Source: Paenibacillus ihuae (GTDB taxonomy: Bacteria > Bacillota > Bacilli > Paenibacillales > Paenibacillaceae). Taken from it: a stretch of 46,079 nucleotides of DNA. The notes beneath the pieces were generated by a model, which saw only the letters and a program-made list of their open reading frames with translations, searched no databases and was not told the origin of the DNA. The stretch lies in NCBI RefSeq assembly GCF_001368795.1, contig NZ_LN831199.1:413839-459917 (forward strand), written 5' to 3'. Positions 33,146 through 41,948 of the stretch are shown here, in pieces; position 1 is the stretch's first letter; the number at the start of each line of letters is the position of its first letter. Made by a program: the position numbers and the translations under genes.

Positions 33146-34102
33146 ATGAAGGATTCCGGTTCACCTGGCAGAATTCCCGCTGCTGCGGGCAGTTCCGGCC
33201 TCACCGCGCAGGCGGTAGATGCTATTGAGGATCTGTCCGGCGTCCATCCGGGCTACCGCCGTGCGCATGCCAAGGGGATTTGCTGCCGCGCGGTCTTCCG
33301 CCCGAACGGACTCGCCGCCCCTTTCACTACTGCTGCACATCTTCAGGAACAGGAGGTAGAGGCGGTTGTCCGTTTCTCCGGCAGCTCTACCGATCCGGCA
33401 CTGGCTGATCTCCTCTCCCCGGCCAAAGGGATGGCCGTGCAGTTTAGCTTGCCGGATGGCAGTATTACGAATTTAGTCGGGGTGACGCTGCCGGTTTTTT
33501 TCGCCCGTACCCCTGAATCCTTTGTTGACATCGTTCGTTCCGTGCACCGGGCACGCGCAGGCAATCTCGGTCCGTTGGAGCTGATCAAGGAGATTTCGGC
33601 CCACTTCACCGAGAGTAAGTCCAGCTTCCTTGCCCTCAAAAAGCTGCAGCCGCCCGCCAGCTATGCCGAGTCTCATTATTACTGCATTCATACTTACTTC
33701 TTCGTGGATACTGGGGGGAACAAGCGGCCGGTGAAATTCGAATGGACCCCGGTTACCGGAGTCCGTGCCCTGTCCCTGGAGGATGCCTCACAGCAGCCGG
33801 ACCATTATCTGGAGGATGAGCTGGTGCTGCGCCTGCAGGATGAGTCCCCCGTGTTTCAGCTGGCCGTTATTTTTGGTGAGGAGGACGACCCAACCGACGA
33901 TCCGACCCATGCCTGGCCCGACGAGCGGAGGCGGATCGAAATCGGGAGCCTGCACCTTACAGAAATTATTGACGAGCCGGAAGGGCTGCTGATGGACCCG
34001 GCTGAGGTTCCGGAAGGCATAGCCTTGTCTGAGGATCCTATCCTTCATTTCCGCCACAGCGCCTACGGGGAATCCTTCCGCAGGCGGCGTGAAGAACACT
34101 AA
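33146..34102 (+). CDS. Catalase-related mini-catalase (SrpA-like)
   Basis: A 318-residue haem-peroxidase of the small catalase-related family, shorter than monofunctional catalases (about 480). The GVHPGYRRAHAKG stretch carries the distal histidine, followed by VVRFSGSSTDPA and a later SHYYCIHTYFFV region. The family uses organic peroxides or has weak catalase activity. The ATG at 33146 has AGGAGGT about 9 nt upstream and is preferred over a start at 33098. A lipid kinase gene follows on the same strand after 27 nt, so they may be co-transcribed. Confidence 0.85.
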   Translation: MKDSGSPGRIPAAAGSSGLTAQAVDAIEDLSGVHPGYRRAHAKGICCRAVFRPNGLAAPFTTAAHLQEQEVEAVVRFSGSSTDPALADLLSPAKGMAVQFSLPDGSITNLVGVTLPVFFARTPESFVDIVRSVHRARAGNLGPLELIKEISAHFTESKSSFLALKKLQPPASYAESHYYCIHTYFFVDTGGNKRPVKFEWTPVTGVRALSLEDASQQPDHYLEDELVLRLQDESPVFQLAVIFGEEDDPTDDPTHAWPDERRRIEIGSLHLTEIIDEPEGLLMDPAEVPEGIALSEDPILHFRHSAYGESFRRRREEH

Positions 34103-34129
34103 CCTGAGGACGAGAGGACGAGGTTACCG

Positions 34130-35017
34130 ATGGAACAAGCAATGATTATTATCAATCCTACTTCCGGTAAAGAAGAAGGACCCGCACATATTACCATGGT
34201 GGAAGAAATTCTGCGTGCGAAGGGGTATGAAATTACGATTAATGAGACGCAAAAGGCGGGGGATGCAACGTCTTTCTGCATCGCGGCATGTGAAGAAGGC
34301 TATGAACTGGTGGTTTCGATAGGCGGAGATGGCACACTGCACGAGGTGATCAACGGACTGGGCGGTCAGCTGCACCGCCCGAAGCTTGGGATTATCCCGC
34401 TTGGAACGGTTAATGATTTCGCCCGGGCCATCGGGCTTCCTCTGGTTCCGGAGGAGGCGATTAAGGCGCTCGCCTCCTCCAGCACCCGCGCAGTGGATGC
34501 CGGCCGGTTAAATGACCGCTTATTTATTAATGTGGTAGCCGCCGGGGCGATTGCTGAATCCGTCTCTTCAGTAACCTCTGAGGATAAGTCGAAGCTGGGG
34601 GCGCTGGCCTATTTCAAGGAGGGCATTAAAGAACTGACAGGAAACACTGCTCATCATCTGACCATCACCCATGACGGTGAGATATGGGAAGGGGACTCCC
34701 CGCTGTTTATTGCCGCATTAACGAATTCTGTCGGCGGATTTGAGCGGCTGGCACCCGGTGCGGCCGTTGACGACGGCCTGATCCACTGCTTTATCATCAA
34801 AGACCTCACGATTCTGAGTACCCTGACCGCAAGCATCTCTCTCCTGCTCGGCAATCTTAGTAATCATAAGGATGTTATTTACTTTACGGCGCGCAGCGTG
34901 ACGGTCCAGTCATCCGACTCCATGCGGACCAATGTTGACGGCGAAGAGGGACCGGCGCTGCCGATCCGGCTTAGTGTGCTTCCCCATTATATCGAGGTCA
35001 TAGTACCGGAGCCATAA
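34130..35017 (+). CDS. Diacylglycerol kinase-family lipid kinase (YegS/DagK type)
   Basis: A 295-residue soluble lipid kinase with N-terminal IIINPTSGKEEG (nucleotide loop), GGDGTLHEV near 65-73, and PLGTVNDFAR near 95-104. A C-terminal beta domain follows (VDGEEGPALP). Such proteins phosphorylate diacylglycerol or similar lipids on the cytoplasmic face. ATG start, 27 nt behind the mini-catalase gene. The catalytic Asp and Gly-rich motifs are intact. Confidence 0.88.
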   Translation: MEQAMIIINPTSGKEEGPAHITMVEEILRAKGYEITINETQKAGDATSFCIAACEEGYELVVSIGGDGTLHEVINGLGGQLHRPKLGIIPLGTVNDFARAIGLPLVPEEAIKALASSSTRAVDAGRLNDRLFINVVAAGAIAESVSSVTSEDKSKLGALAYFKEGIKELTGNTAHHLTITHDGEIWEGDSPLFIAALTNSVGGFERLAPGAAVDDGLIHCFIIKDLTILSTLTASISLLLGNLSNHKDVIYFTARSVTVQSSDSMRTNVDGEEGPALPIRLSVLPHYIEVIVPEP

Positions 35018-35042
35018 TCCTCCGGATTGCAGAGTATCTGGT

Positions 35043-35513
35043 TTAAGTGCTTTTCTGCAGCTTGCGGATATAGACGATCTGGCCGATATGATAAGCATTA
35101 TGCGTTGCCGCATTGCTGATGATCTCCCACCACCGGGCCGGCTCAGGGAAGCCGGTCACTTGCGCTTCCATGCTGTCTTCACCAAGGAGTGTCTGCCACC
35201 GCAGCAGCACCTCCAGCAGAGCTACGCTCAACTCACTATAAGACAAATTCTCCGGCAGGATAAAGCTGGCATTGTTGTCGCCGATCGGCGGCACCGCATC
35301 CACACGGCCTTCGCTATACCGGATCTGCCAGGTTTCATTCCAATACCGCAAATGCTGCGTCAGCTCGGCAATACTGTTACTGCCTGTTCCCGGTTTCCAA
35401 AAGGCTTCCTCTTCCGTAATTCCCTGAACGGCCTGCATGAACGGCAGGTGCCAGCTGGGATCATTGGCACCCGCGAGCAATTGATTGGCCAGCACCTCTT
35501 TGGCATGAACCAT
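35043..35513 (-). CDS. DinB-family protein
   Basis: A 156-residue four-helix DinB/YfiT-like protein. Metal-ligand histidines fit TQHLRYW and the C-terminal HNAYHIGQIVYIRKL. Functions in the family range from thiol-dependent transferases to unknown. The ATG at 35513 (MVHAKEV) has GGAGG about 10 nt upstream; a GTG at 35522 is too close to that site. Its start overlaps the end of the YiiX-like gene, so the two are co-transcribed. Confidence 0.8.
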   Translation of the reverse strand: MVHAKEVLANQLLAGANDPSWHLPFMQAVQGITEEEAFWKPGTGSNSIAELTQHLRYWNETWQIRYSEGRVDAVPPIGDNNASFILPENLSYSELSVALLEVLLRWQTLLGEDSMEAQVTGFPEPARWWEIISNAATHNAYHIGQIVYIRKLQKST

Positions 35514-35518
35514 AGCTC

Positions 35519-36061
35519 TCACTCCTCCGGCTTATATTCACTTAATTTTCCTTGATAGATTAATTCCAGCCTTCCGCTCTGGCGGAAATCATCCGGCGTC
35601 ACGAGCGCAGGAAGCTTATTCCACAGCTTAATTCCGGAACGGTCCAGTATTTCCGCAACGAATTGCGAGCAAAAGTAAGAGTTGCTGAATTCAACCGGCT
35701 CTTTCAGCGCGATGCCGATTACACCGAGAATGTTGTACAGGTACTTCTGCTGGCTGCGGATAAAAATATGCAGAACCCGCTTCATTTTCTCCACTTCACG
35801 CTCCGTGACTTGAAGCTTGTAGATAACGCAGGTCGTATTCGGATATTTGCTGTAGGTGCCTGTCTGAATATCTTCCTTCACAAAGCCCCCGTTCAATGGA
35901 TTGCTGGGATGCTTTCTCCCGAAGCTGTACATCTCTGACAGATCACGGGTAAATGAGATTGAGGCATGGTTATACGGAGCCTTCGTGTAGCCCTGAATGA
36001 GCCTGGTAAACAGTGTGCCTGTATTCGTAAGCAAAATAAAGACCGATTGATTACCTTCCAT
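35519..36061 (-). CDS. YiiX-like permuted NlpC/P60 (papain-fold) protein
   Basis: A 180-residue protein with the YiiX-like circularly permuted papain fold. A histidine is in PYNHASISF (about residue 32), and the cysteine in YFCSQFVAEIL (about 131). These would be the catalytic pair of an amidase/peptidase or lipid acyl-transferase. There is no clear signal peptide. It is followed without a gap by the DinB gene. The exact substrate is unknown. Confidence 0.7.
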   Translation of the reverse strand: MEGNQSVFILLTNTGTLFTRLIQGYTKAPYNHASISFTRDLSEMYSFGRKHPSNPLNGGFVKEDIQTGTYSKYPNTTCVIYKLQVTEREVEKMKRVLHIFIRSQQKYLYNILGVIGIALKEPVEFSNSYFCSQFVAEILDRSGIKLWNKLPALVTPDDFRQSGRLELIYQGKLSEYKPEE

Positions 36062-36112
36062 TTACAAATTTTCCCCTTATCATGTTCGGACATTTCCTTC
36101 ATAATAACATAT

Positions 36113-36130
36113 GATTCCTTTAATGGAATC
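36113..36130. repeat. Inverted repeat between divergent genes
   Basis: GATTCC and GGAATC around TTTAAT, in the 98-bp space between the YiiX-like and CdsA-like genes. Possible operator; regulator unknown. Confidence 0.3.
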
Positions 36131-36159
36131 CTATCCTGAAACAGGCTGGTGATCGGCTC

Positions 36160-37074
36160 TTGAACAGCTCTTTGTTTACGCTACTCCTTATTACGGCCGG
36201 CCTTTCGGCCATTCATCTGATCTATCTCGCTGTCAGCAGGCTTCAGAAGGATAAGGATTATACCGGTATCGGCTTCCGCATCAAAACCTGGTGGGGCATG
36301 CTGTTTATTTTCTGCCTGGCCACGCTGTTCAATGCAGTGGTGTCCCTGCTGTCGCTGATGGTGCTGTGCTTCTTCTCGCTTAAAGAATATTTCTCCATGA
36401 TCCGTACGCGCAAGGCCGACCGCAGGCTGTTCCTGTGGGCTTATCTGGCGATTCCGCTGCAGTTCTACTGGATCTATATTGAGTGGTACGGCATGTTCAT
36501 CGTCTTTATACCGGTCTACGTCTTCCTGCTGCTGCCGCTCCCCCGGCTCCTGAATAAGGGGACGCTCGGCTTTCTGCGCAGTGTCAGCTCCACCCAGTGG
36601 GGGATGATGCTGATGGTATTCGGGCTCAGCCATCTGGCCTATTTCCAGTTCGCCACTCCGGAATACGGCGCGGGGCTGGTACTCTTCCTGGTGGTGCTCA
36701 CCCAGCTGAACGATGTGGCCCACTATCTGGGGTCGCTTTATTTCGGCAAGCACAAGGTCGTTCCGACCGCCAACCCGCATCTGACCTGGGAGGGCTTTGT
36801 TTGCGGATTTGTGGCCACAACAACCGTGTCCTATCTCATCTATCCGTACCTGACCCCGCTCACTCCGCTGTTCGGACTGCTGTCAGGGGTGCTGATCAGC
36901 CTGAGCGGCTATTTTGGCAGCCTGACTGTCTCCGTATTGAAGCGTGACCTGCTGATCGGGGACGATGATAAATTCGCCGCCCTGCAAAAAAGCTATCTGA
37001 GCCGGGTCGACAGCCTGGCGTACACCTCACCGATCTTTTTCCATGTGATCCGGTATTTCTTTGATTTCATGTAA
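36160..37074 (+). CDS. CdsA-like phosphatidate cytidylyltransferase
   Basis: A 304-residue membrane protein with about eight hydrophobic helices. The C-terminal half has the CdsA signature: NDVAHYLGS, FGKHKVVPTANPHLTWEGFVCG, and SVLKRDLLIGDDD. It would make CDP-diacylglycerol from phosphatidate and CTP. It may be a paralogue of the housekeeping enzyme; the N-terminal 70 residues are less familiar. The TTG start at 36160 is the best in-frame start but has a weak ribosome binding site. Confidence 0.8.
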   Translation: MNSSLFTLLLITAGLSAIHLIYLAVSRLQKDKDYTGIGFRIKTWWGMLFIFCLATLFNAVVSLLSLMVLCFFSLKEYFSMIRTRKADRRLFLWAYLAIPLQFYWIYIEWYGMFIVFIPVYVFLLLPLPRLLNKGTLGFLRSVSSTQWGMMLMVFGLSHLAYFQFATPEYGAGLVLFLVVLTQLNDVAHYLGSLYFGKHKVVPTANPHLTWEGFVCGFVATTTVSYLIYPYLTPLTPLFGLLSGVLISLSGYFGSLTVSVLKRDLLIGDDDKFAALQKSYLSRVDSLAYTSPIFFHVIRYFFDFM

Positions 37075-37112
37075 ACCTGGCCGGCGGACAGCGGGGCTCT
37101 CTTGGGTTACCG

Positions 37113-37233
37113 TTGCCCGCTTTCGGCGGATTCAACGGTATTTATACCGTTCATTTCGCTCCATTGCCCTCTTTCGGCGGATTCAACGGTATTTATACCG
37201 TTTATCTCGCCCCACTGCCCGCTTTCGGCGAAG
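37113..37233 (+). repeat. 51-bp tandem repeat (about 2.3 copies)
   Basis: Units beginning near 37113, 37164 and 37215 carry the shared core CTTTCGGCGGATTCAACGG and then TATTTATACCGTT. Each full unit contains the palindrome AACGGTA-TTTA-TACCGTT. The third unit breaks off after CTTTCGGCG. Because 51 is a multiple of three, one frame (37061-37243) is open, but its translation is simply repeated Arg/Tyr-rich peptide and is not taken as a gene. Confidence 0.85.
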
Positions 37234-37279
37234 GATAACGTGACTTTACTGGATCTTATAATTTCCTAAACAATACACA

Positions 37280-37310
37280 AACAAGCTGGCGCATTTCGCG
37301 TCAGCTTGTT
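37280..37310. terminator. Terminator after the beta-helix lipoprotein gene
   Basis: A 13-bp stem with one G-U pair (AACAAGCTGGCGC and GCGTCAGCTTGTT) and loop ATTTC, about 16 bp behind the stop on the minus strand. Confidence 0.75.
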
Positions 37311-37325
37311 CGTTCTTGTTCTTAA

Positions 37326-39554
37326 TTATTGTGTGTCATCGCCTGCCGGCGGAGTGCCTCCCGCCATTCCGCGGTCAGGTCTTGTACCGCCGCCGAAGCC
37401 GCCTTGGCCGCGGCCGCCGCCACCCATGCCGCCCATACCCTGGGTTGCTTCGGTAACACCGGATTCATTCAGCCAGGTTACGCTGCTGGAGAGGTCGAAG
37501 CTTACGACTTCTGTGCCGCCGCTGTAAGTACCGTCTGTATACACTCCGTCTACTGCGGTGCCTGTCGAGCTGCCGCCGGTGGAGAGGGTGTACGAGCCGC
37601 CTTCTTTCAGGTCAGGCGAGCTGATTACAACCGAGCGGTAGCTCTTCGATGGAGCAAAGGTTGCAATGGTGTTGCCGTCACTATCCTGCAGGTTCACCAG
37701 CTGTCCGGCTTCCTGTGAATCCGTAAAGGTCATGGCGATAGAATACTGGCTGGAAGCATCGCCAGGTGCCTGCAGCATACCCGCGCTTCCTGCCACAACC
37801 AGATATCCGCCGGTGATTTCGAAGGAACCGTCATAATCGAGGGCGCCGTTGCCGTCATTGGTCGGACCGTAGACGGTAACGGTACCGCCGCTCATTGTGA
37901 TCGCCCCGTTGGAATCCAGACCGTCGCCTGTAGCATCTACAGTCAGTGTGCCGCCGGTAATCGTCAGCATATTGCTGCCGGAGCTTGCGAACTGATCCTG
38001 TCCGCCCGATGTTTGTCCGGCATTAGTATCATTGCCGCCCGCTACGTTGACGCCGTCATCGGAGGCTACCACATCAATGTCACCGCCGGAGATGGTAATA
38101 TTGCCGCCTTCAATCCCTTCATAGCTCTTGGTGATGTTCACGGTGCCGCCGGAGATGGCTGTCAGGCTGTCGGCGTGAATGCCGTCATCTCCTGCCTCAA
38201 TCTGGAACTCCCCATCTGTGATCGACACGTTGCTGTTGCTGTGTACCGCATCATCTGCGGAGTCAAGCGTGAAGCTGCCGCCGTTAACGGTAAGGTCACC
38301 ACCGGATTTCAGCCCCTTCATGCTGGTCGATTCTGTTTCGGTAGTGGCTGCAGTAGCAGTGGATGCCGCAGCACTGCTGTCTGCTGGTGCCGGTGCTACG
38401 GTTCCTGCTGCGGTCCCTTCTGCGGTCCCTTCTGCGGTCCCTGCTGCAGTTCCTTCTGCTGCCTCTGCTGTAGCGCCTGCCACTGCATCAGCCGCTGGCC
38501 TATCCGGCGGCGCAGCCTGTGTACCGTCCGCGGACGGAGCCTGGCCGCGCATACCGCCGCCCATGCCGCCTCCGCCAAAGCCGCCGCCACCGAAGCCGCC
38601 TTGATCGCCTGTCTTCACTTCAGCATTGGCACTGCCTCCGCCGGTCACCAGATTATACGTGCCACCGTCAATCACAAGAGAAGTCTCGCCTTGAATACCG
38701 TCATTTACAGCCGTAATATCAAAGGTTCCTCCGGCAATAGCAATGAAGCCTTTGTCTGCCTCTTCAGCATTGGTCGACTTGATCCCGTCGCCTTCCGCTT
38801 TGATGGTAATATTCCCGTCCTGCACAGCTACCAGGTCTTTCCCGACCATCCCGTCATCTGCAGCCTGTACTTCAATTGTGCCGGAGACGATTTTCAGATC
38901 ATCTTTACTTGCAATCCCGTCGTTATAGTTGCCGTTAACCTTCAGCGTCCCGGTTCCGTTAATGGTCAGATCCGCCTTGCTGAAAATCGCTGCACTCGGC
39001 TCATCCGTAGCCGCATCCGGGTACACATATTTTGTGGCATCGGTTACTGTGTTCACCGTACCGTCTTCCAGCGTCATGATTACCTTGCCGGCTTCCTTAA
39101 TGTAGACTGGTGCACTGCTGCTGTTCGTGAGCTCTGCCCCGTTCAGCACGAGATGCACGCTGCTGTCATCCTGTACATCAATGATAATCTGTCCGTCACT
39201 CAGGGTGCCGCTCAGCACATAGGTTCCGCCAGCCGAGATGGTTACCGTGTTACTGGAAGCAGCCGCGCCGGTTCCAGTCACGGTGGCACTGGTTCCGCTT
39301 AACGCAATCGTAGTGGCGCTGTCAGCGCTCCAGGCTGCCGCTTTGTCTTCTTCATCAAAGCTGACGAGGTCCGCCGCCTTCACACTTGCCAGTTGTACAC
39401 TTGCTGCAGCCCCGCTGGCTGCAGCTGCTGTAGTTACTGCTGCCGTACCAGCAGAGGAAGAGGTAGAGGCATTGCTGGTTGTGCTGCAGGCTGACATGAC
39501 AGCTGCGAGCAGCAGAATCAGCCCCGCTTTGCTTGCCATTATAAATTTACTCAT
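37326..39554 (-). CDS. Beta-helix carbohydrate-binding lipoprotein (Cthe_2159-like)
   Basis: A 742-residue exported lipoprotein with lipobox MSAC (Cys23) and a long set of repeats of the form GGxxxIxxxxDGI. These resemble the Cthe_2159/DUF4353 parallel beta-helix family, known to bind polysaccharides. Repeats run about 85-300 and 410-600, split by a Gly/Ala/Thr-rich low-complexity stretch (about 310-405). The C-terminus is rich in Gly, Met and Arg. It lies in an operon with DUF4956 and VTC-domain genes, a combination seen in other Firmicutes. The operon is divergent from a two-component system that probably controls it. Confidence 0.8.
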   Translation of the reverse strand: MSKFIMASKAGLILLLAAVMSACSTTSNASTSSSAGTAAVTTAAAASGAAASVQLASVKAADLVSFDEEDKAAAWSADSATTIALSGTSATVTGTGAAASSNTVTISAGGTYVLSGTLSDGQIIIDVQDDSSVHLVLNGAELTNSSSAPVYIKEAGKVIMTLEDGTVNTVTDATKYVYPDAATDEPSAAIFSKADLTINGTGTLKVNGNYNDGIASKDDLKIVSGTIEVQAADDGMVGKDLVAVQDGNITIKAEGDGIKSTNAEEADKGFIAIAGGTFDITAVNDGIQGETSLVIDGGTYNLVTGGGSANAEVKTGDQGGFGGGGFGGGGMGGGMRGQAPSADGTQAAPPDRPAADAVAGATAEAAEGTAAGTAEGTAEGTAAGTVAPAPADSSAAASTATAATTETESTSMKGLKSGGDLTVNGGSFTLDSADDAVHSNSNVSITDGEFQIEAGDDGIHADSLTAISGGTVNITKSYEGIEGGNITISGGDIDVVASDDGVNVAGGNDTNAGQTSGGQDQFASSGSNMLTITGGTLTVDATGDGLDSNGAITMSGGTVTVYGPTNDGNGALDYDGSFEITGGYLVVAGSAGMLQAPGDASSQYSIAMTFTDSQEAGQLVNLQDSDGNTIATFAPSKSYRSVVISSPDLKEGGSYTLSTGGSSTGTAVDGVYTDGTYSGGTEVVSFDLSSSVTWLNESGVTEATQGMGGMGGGGRGQGGFGGGTRPDRGMAGGTPPAGDDTQ
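38404..38463. repeat. 12-bp tandem repeat inside the beta-helix gene
   Basis: Five copies of a 12-bp unit of the type CCTTCTGCGGTC, encoding Gly-Thr-Ala-x in the low-complexity linker. Copy number may vary between strains by replication slippage without a frameshift. Confidence 0.75.
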
Positions 39555-39581
39555 ATCGGATCAATCCTTTCAGTTTCTGGT

Positions 39582-40265
39582 TTAGTATTCCGTGGTAGTG
39601 GGGCACATCGTAAGCGACAGATCCAGGTTGCCGTTCCGGGTGCGGATGGCATCCAGGAATTCTTTCTGGCTCGTGTGCTCATCAAGGGTAACGTTATACA
39701 CCAGCTCATAGAGGCTGCCGAGCTCGGTGGTTCTGATCTTTTTCAGCTCATAAGCGACATTGAACTTGTTGAACACTTCGGCAAAAGCTTCTTCATAGCC
39801 CAGATTTTCCGGGATGGTTACCTTCAGCGTTTTTTGCGCTGATTTTCTTACGCCAAAGCCGGTGCGATTCAGGATTACCATGATGATGCAGAGAATAATT
39901 GTGAACAGGACTGCGTAAGCATACGCGCCGACGCCGCAGGCTAGGCCCGATGCCATCGTGAATAAGACAAAAGTGATATCCTTAGGATCGCCGGGTGCAC
40001 TTCTGAAGCGGATAATCGAGAACGCTCCGGCCAGACTGAAGGCTCTGGCAACGTTGCTGCCGATCAGGAGAATGATGATGGCTACAATAACAGGCAGCAG
40101 TACCATGGTGAGCGTGAAGCTTTGCGAATAACCGGCAGGGCTTGTTTTCATATAAGTGAAGCTGATCAGCGCGCCCAGCGCCAGGGAGATCAGAATAGTC
40201 AGCACTGCATTGCCAAAGGTTAGCTCCGTGGAATCAGAGACGGCGGCGAAGATGGAATCAAGCAT
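39582..40265 (-). CDS. DUF4956 membrane protein
   Basis: A 227-residue protein of the DUF4956 family with four to five hydrophobic helices, the signature-like FSLAGAFSIIRFRSAPGDPK, and a soluble C-terminal domain (about 140-227). The function is unknown. DUF4956 genes commonly neighbour VTC-domain polyphosphate polymerase genes, as here. The ATG at 40265 overlaps the stop of the VTC gene; a GTG at 40280 is possible. Translationally coupled to the VTC gene. Confidence 0.85.
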   Translation of the reverse strand: MLDSIFAAVSDSTELTFGNAVLTILISLALGALISFTYMKTSPAGYSQSFTLTMVLLPVIVAIIILLIGSNVARAFSLAGAFSIIRFRSAPGDPKDITFVLFTMASGLACGVGAYAYAVLFTIILCIIMVILNRTGFGVRKSAQKTLKVTIPENLGYEEAFAEVFNKFNVAYELKKIRTTELGSLYELVYNVTLDEHTSQKEFLDAIRTRNGNLDLSLTMCPTTTEY

Positions 40266-41001
40266 AGAGTACACTCTCACTTTCTACTTTGCTGTTTCTC
40301 AGCATTTTTTTATATTCATTGCCGTATTTGGAGAAGCTGGTGCGGTACATTTGATGCTCTGAGAGCATTTTGGACAGCCAGACCGGAATCGTCTTCTCGG
40401 CTTTGACCTCCATTAGCCACTGGCCCGGCTCCATCAGCAGTTCGCCATGCGTGCCATGCTCCATCTTGAGATCGTACCGCCGGCTTCTGATATTCGTATC
40501 AAAGGTGATTCTGAGATCACGGTTATTTTTGCAGAACAGGGCTTTGCGGTCGTACGAGAGATACACCATCGGTTTAAGGTCATAACAGCTCAGGAAGTAC
40601 TTGATTTCCTCAATCACCTGCTTGTTCATGTAGTCCTTGTATTCCGGCGGATTACCTGTGCGGACAAAATCATAAGCCTCATGCAGCTTGAGCGGGGTTC
40701 TTCTTTTGTTGACGAGACCGAATACCTTTTTCTTGATTTCCAGGTAGACCTTCGAGTCTTCATTCGGAACACCGTAAGCTCTGAGGCGGAGCTTCTCTTT
40801 GTATTTCGGCTTGGACAGGCTGTTGCGGATTAGCGTGTTGCTCGGTGTGTCGTAGTACAGATTAGTAATGGAATAAAACTCATGCTGTTTGTTGTAATCA
40901 TCCGGTTCCATATATTCAAGCAGTTCATTATAGAGCTGGTGGTAGGCTGTAGTATCGAACAAGTATTTGTTCTCATATCGGTTGAATACTTCGATAGCCA
41001 T
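40258..41001 (-). CDS. VTC-like polyphosphate polymerase domain protein
   Basis: A 247-residue protein of the VTC/polyphosphate-polymerase type. FNRYENKYLF, the RLRAYG strand, YLEIKKKV, and the basic triplets KRRTPL and RKALF fit the positively charged tunnel of the yeast Vtc4 domain. A late EVKAEKTIP gives the acidic side. The bacterial family is linked to polyphosphate or other poly-anion synthesis at the membrane, but activity here is not shown. First gene of the operon with DUF4956 and the beta-helix lipoprotein. Confidence 0.82.
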   Translation of the reverse strand: MAIEVFNRYENKYLFDTTAYHQLYNELLEYMEPDDYNKQHEFYSITNLYYDTPSNTLIRNSLSKPKYKEKLRLRAYGVPNEDSKVYLEIKKKVFGLVNKRRTPLKLHEAYDFVRTGNPPEYKDYMNKQVIEEIKYFLSCYDLKPMVYLSYDRKALFCKNNRDLRITFDTNIRSRRYDLKMEHGTHGELLMEPGQWLMEVKAEKTIPVWLSKMLSEHQMYRTSFSKYGNEYKKMLRNSKVESESVLYA

Positions 41002-41058
41002 GGGGATCAGTTCCTTTCTTATTGGAGTAGTTCGCGTGTCTCGCTTGCTTATGAATGT

Positions 41059-41090
41059 ATCTTAGCGGCTAAACCTTTAATGAATCTTAA
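41059..41090 (-). promoter_or_regulatory. Response-regulator box and promoter of the VTC operon
   Basis: On the minus strand an 18-bp box TTAAGATTCATTAAAGGT (41073-41090), 8 bp, then TAAGAT as -10 (41059-41064). No good -35, as expected if a regulator replaces it. The same box and spacing occur in the opposite direction at 41191-41222. Confidence 0.65.
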
Positions 41091-41190
41091 ATGCTTTTTA
41101 CACTGCGTTGATTTATTTACACTCGATTAACAATTGTGTTTTTGGGCTACCACGGATATATAGTAGAGGCTTTATCTTTTGTCGCCGCGG

Positions 41191-41222
41191 TTAAGGTTGG
41201 TTAAAGGTAATCTTGATATAAT
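41191..41222 (+). promoter_or_regulatory. Response-regulator box and promoter of the two-component genes
   Basis: TTAAGGTTGGTTAAAGGT (41191-41208), 8 bp, then TATAAT (41217-41222). It matches the box of the divergent operon at 15 of 18 positions with identical distance to the -10, which suggests binding by the regulator encoded just downstream. Confidence 0.7.
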
Positions 41223-41270
41223 AGCGGAAGTTAAGCAGTACACATCAAGCACGCAGAGGATGACAAACCT

Positions 41271-41948
41271 ATGAGAATATTAATCGTCGAAGATGAGGTG
41301 CATCTGGCTGAGGCCGTTACCCAAATCTTGAAAAAACATAATTATTCGGTCGACGCGGTACATGACGGCAGATCGGGCATGGACTACGCGCTGAGCGGGA
41401 TCTATGATCTCCTGCTGCTTGACATCATGATGCCGGAGCTGGATGGAATCAGCCTGCTGCGGGCGCTCCGGACCAAGGGCGTAGCCACTCCTGTCATCTT
41501 CCTGACTGCAAAAGGAGAAATTACCGATATGGTGACCGGGCTGGACTACGGGGCCGATGACTATATTGCCAAGCCCTTTTCGTCGGAAGAGCTGTTGGCG
41601 AGAATCCGTGCAGTGCTGCGGCGTAAAGGTGAGATTCTGCCGGATGATGCGCTGAAGTTCGGGGATCTGGAGCTGAATACAACCAATTTGCGGCTTACAG
41701 TGAGCGGTAAGGAAATGAAGCTGAACCTGAAGGAGAGCGAGCTGCTGGAGCTGCTGATTCTGCGTAAGCAATCCGTAACCTCCAAGGAGCAGATTATCGA
41801 GAAGCTGTGGGGGTTCGATTCGGAAGCTGAGCATAACAATGTGGAGGTGTACATCTCTTTTCTGCGTAAAAAGCTGACGTTCCTCGGCTCGGGGACACGG
41901 ATCAGCACGATACGGAATGTAGGCTATGTATTAGAGGTGAATGCCTGA
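41271..41948 (+). CDS. OmpR/PhoB-family response regulator
   Basis: A 225-residue regulator with receiver (phospho-acceptor Asp51 in LLLDIMMPELDG, Lys in AKPFS) and winged-helix domain (about 130-222, ending RNVGYVLEV). AGAGGATG precedes the ATG. Its stop overlaps the start of the kinase gene by one base. The paired boxes upstream suggest it controls itself and the VTC/DUF4956/beta-helix operon. Confidence 0.92.
   Translation: MRILIVEDEVHLAEAVTQILKKHNYSVDAVHDGRSGMDYALSGIYDLLLLDIMMPELDGISLLRALRTKGVATPVIFLTAKGEITDMVTGLDYGADDYIAKPFSSEELLARIRAVLRRKGEILPDDALKFGDLELNTTNLRLTVSGKEMKLNLKESELLELLILRKQSVTSKEQIIEKLWGFDSEAEHNNVEVYISFLRKKLTFLGSGTRISTIRNVGYVLEVNA

Noticed and set aside
37113-37233. CRISPR array.
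   Set aside because: The repeats are tandem with no unique spacers and contain only about 2.3 units; no cas gene is near.
37061-37243. A 60-codon open frame across the 51-bp repeat.
   Set aside because: It is open only because 51 is a multiple of three. The product is a repeated Arg/Tyr-rich string without a proper start signal.
38013-39302. A 429-codon open frame on the plus strand opposite the beta-helix gene.
   Set aside because: It is the antisense shadow of a repeat-rich, GC-rich gene. Its translation is Cys/Ser-rich without any family motif, and no ribosome binding site is evident.
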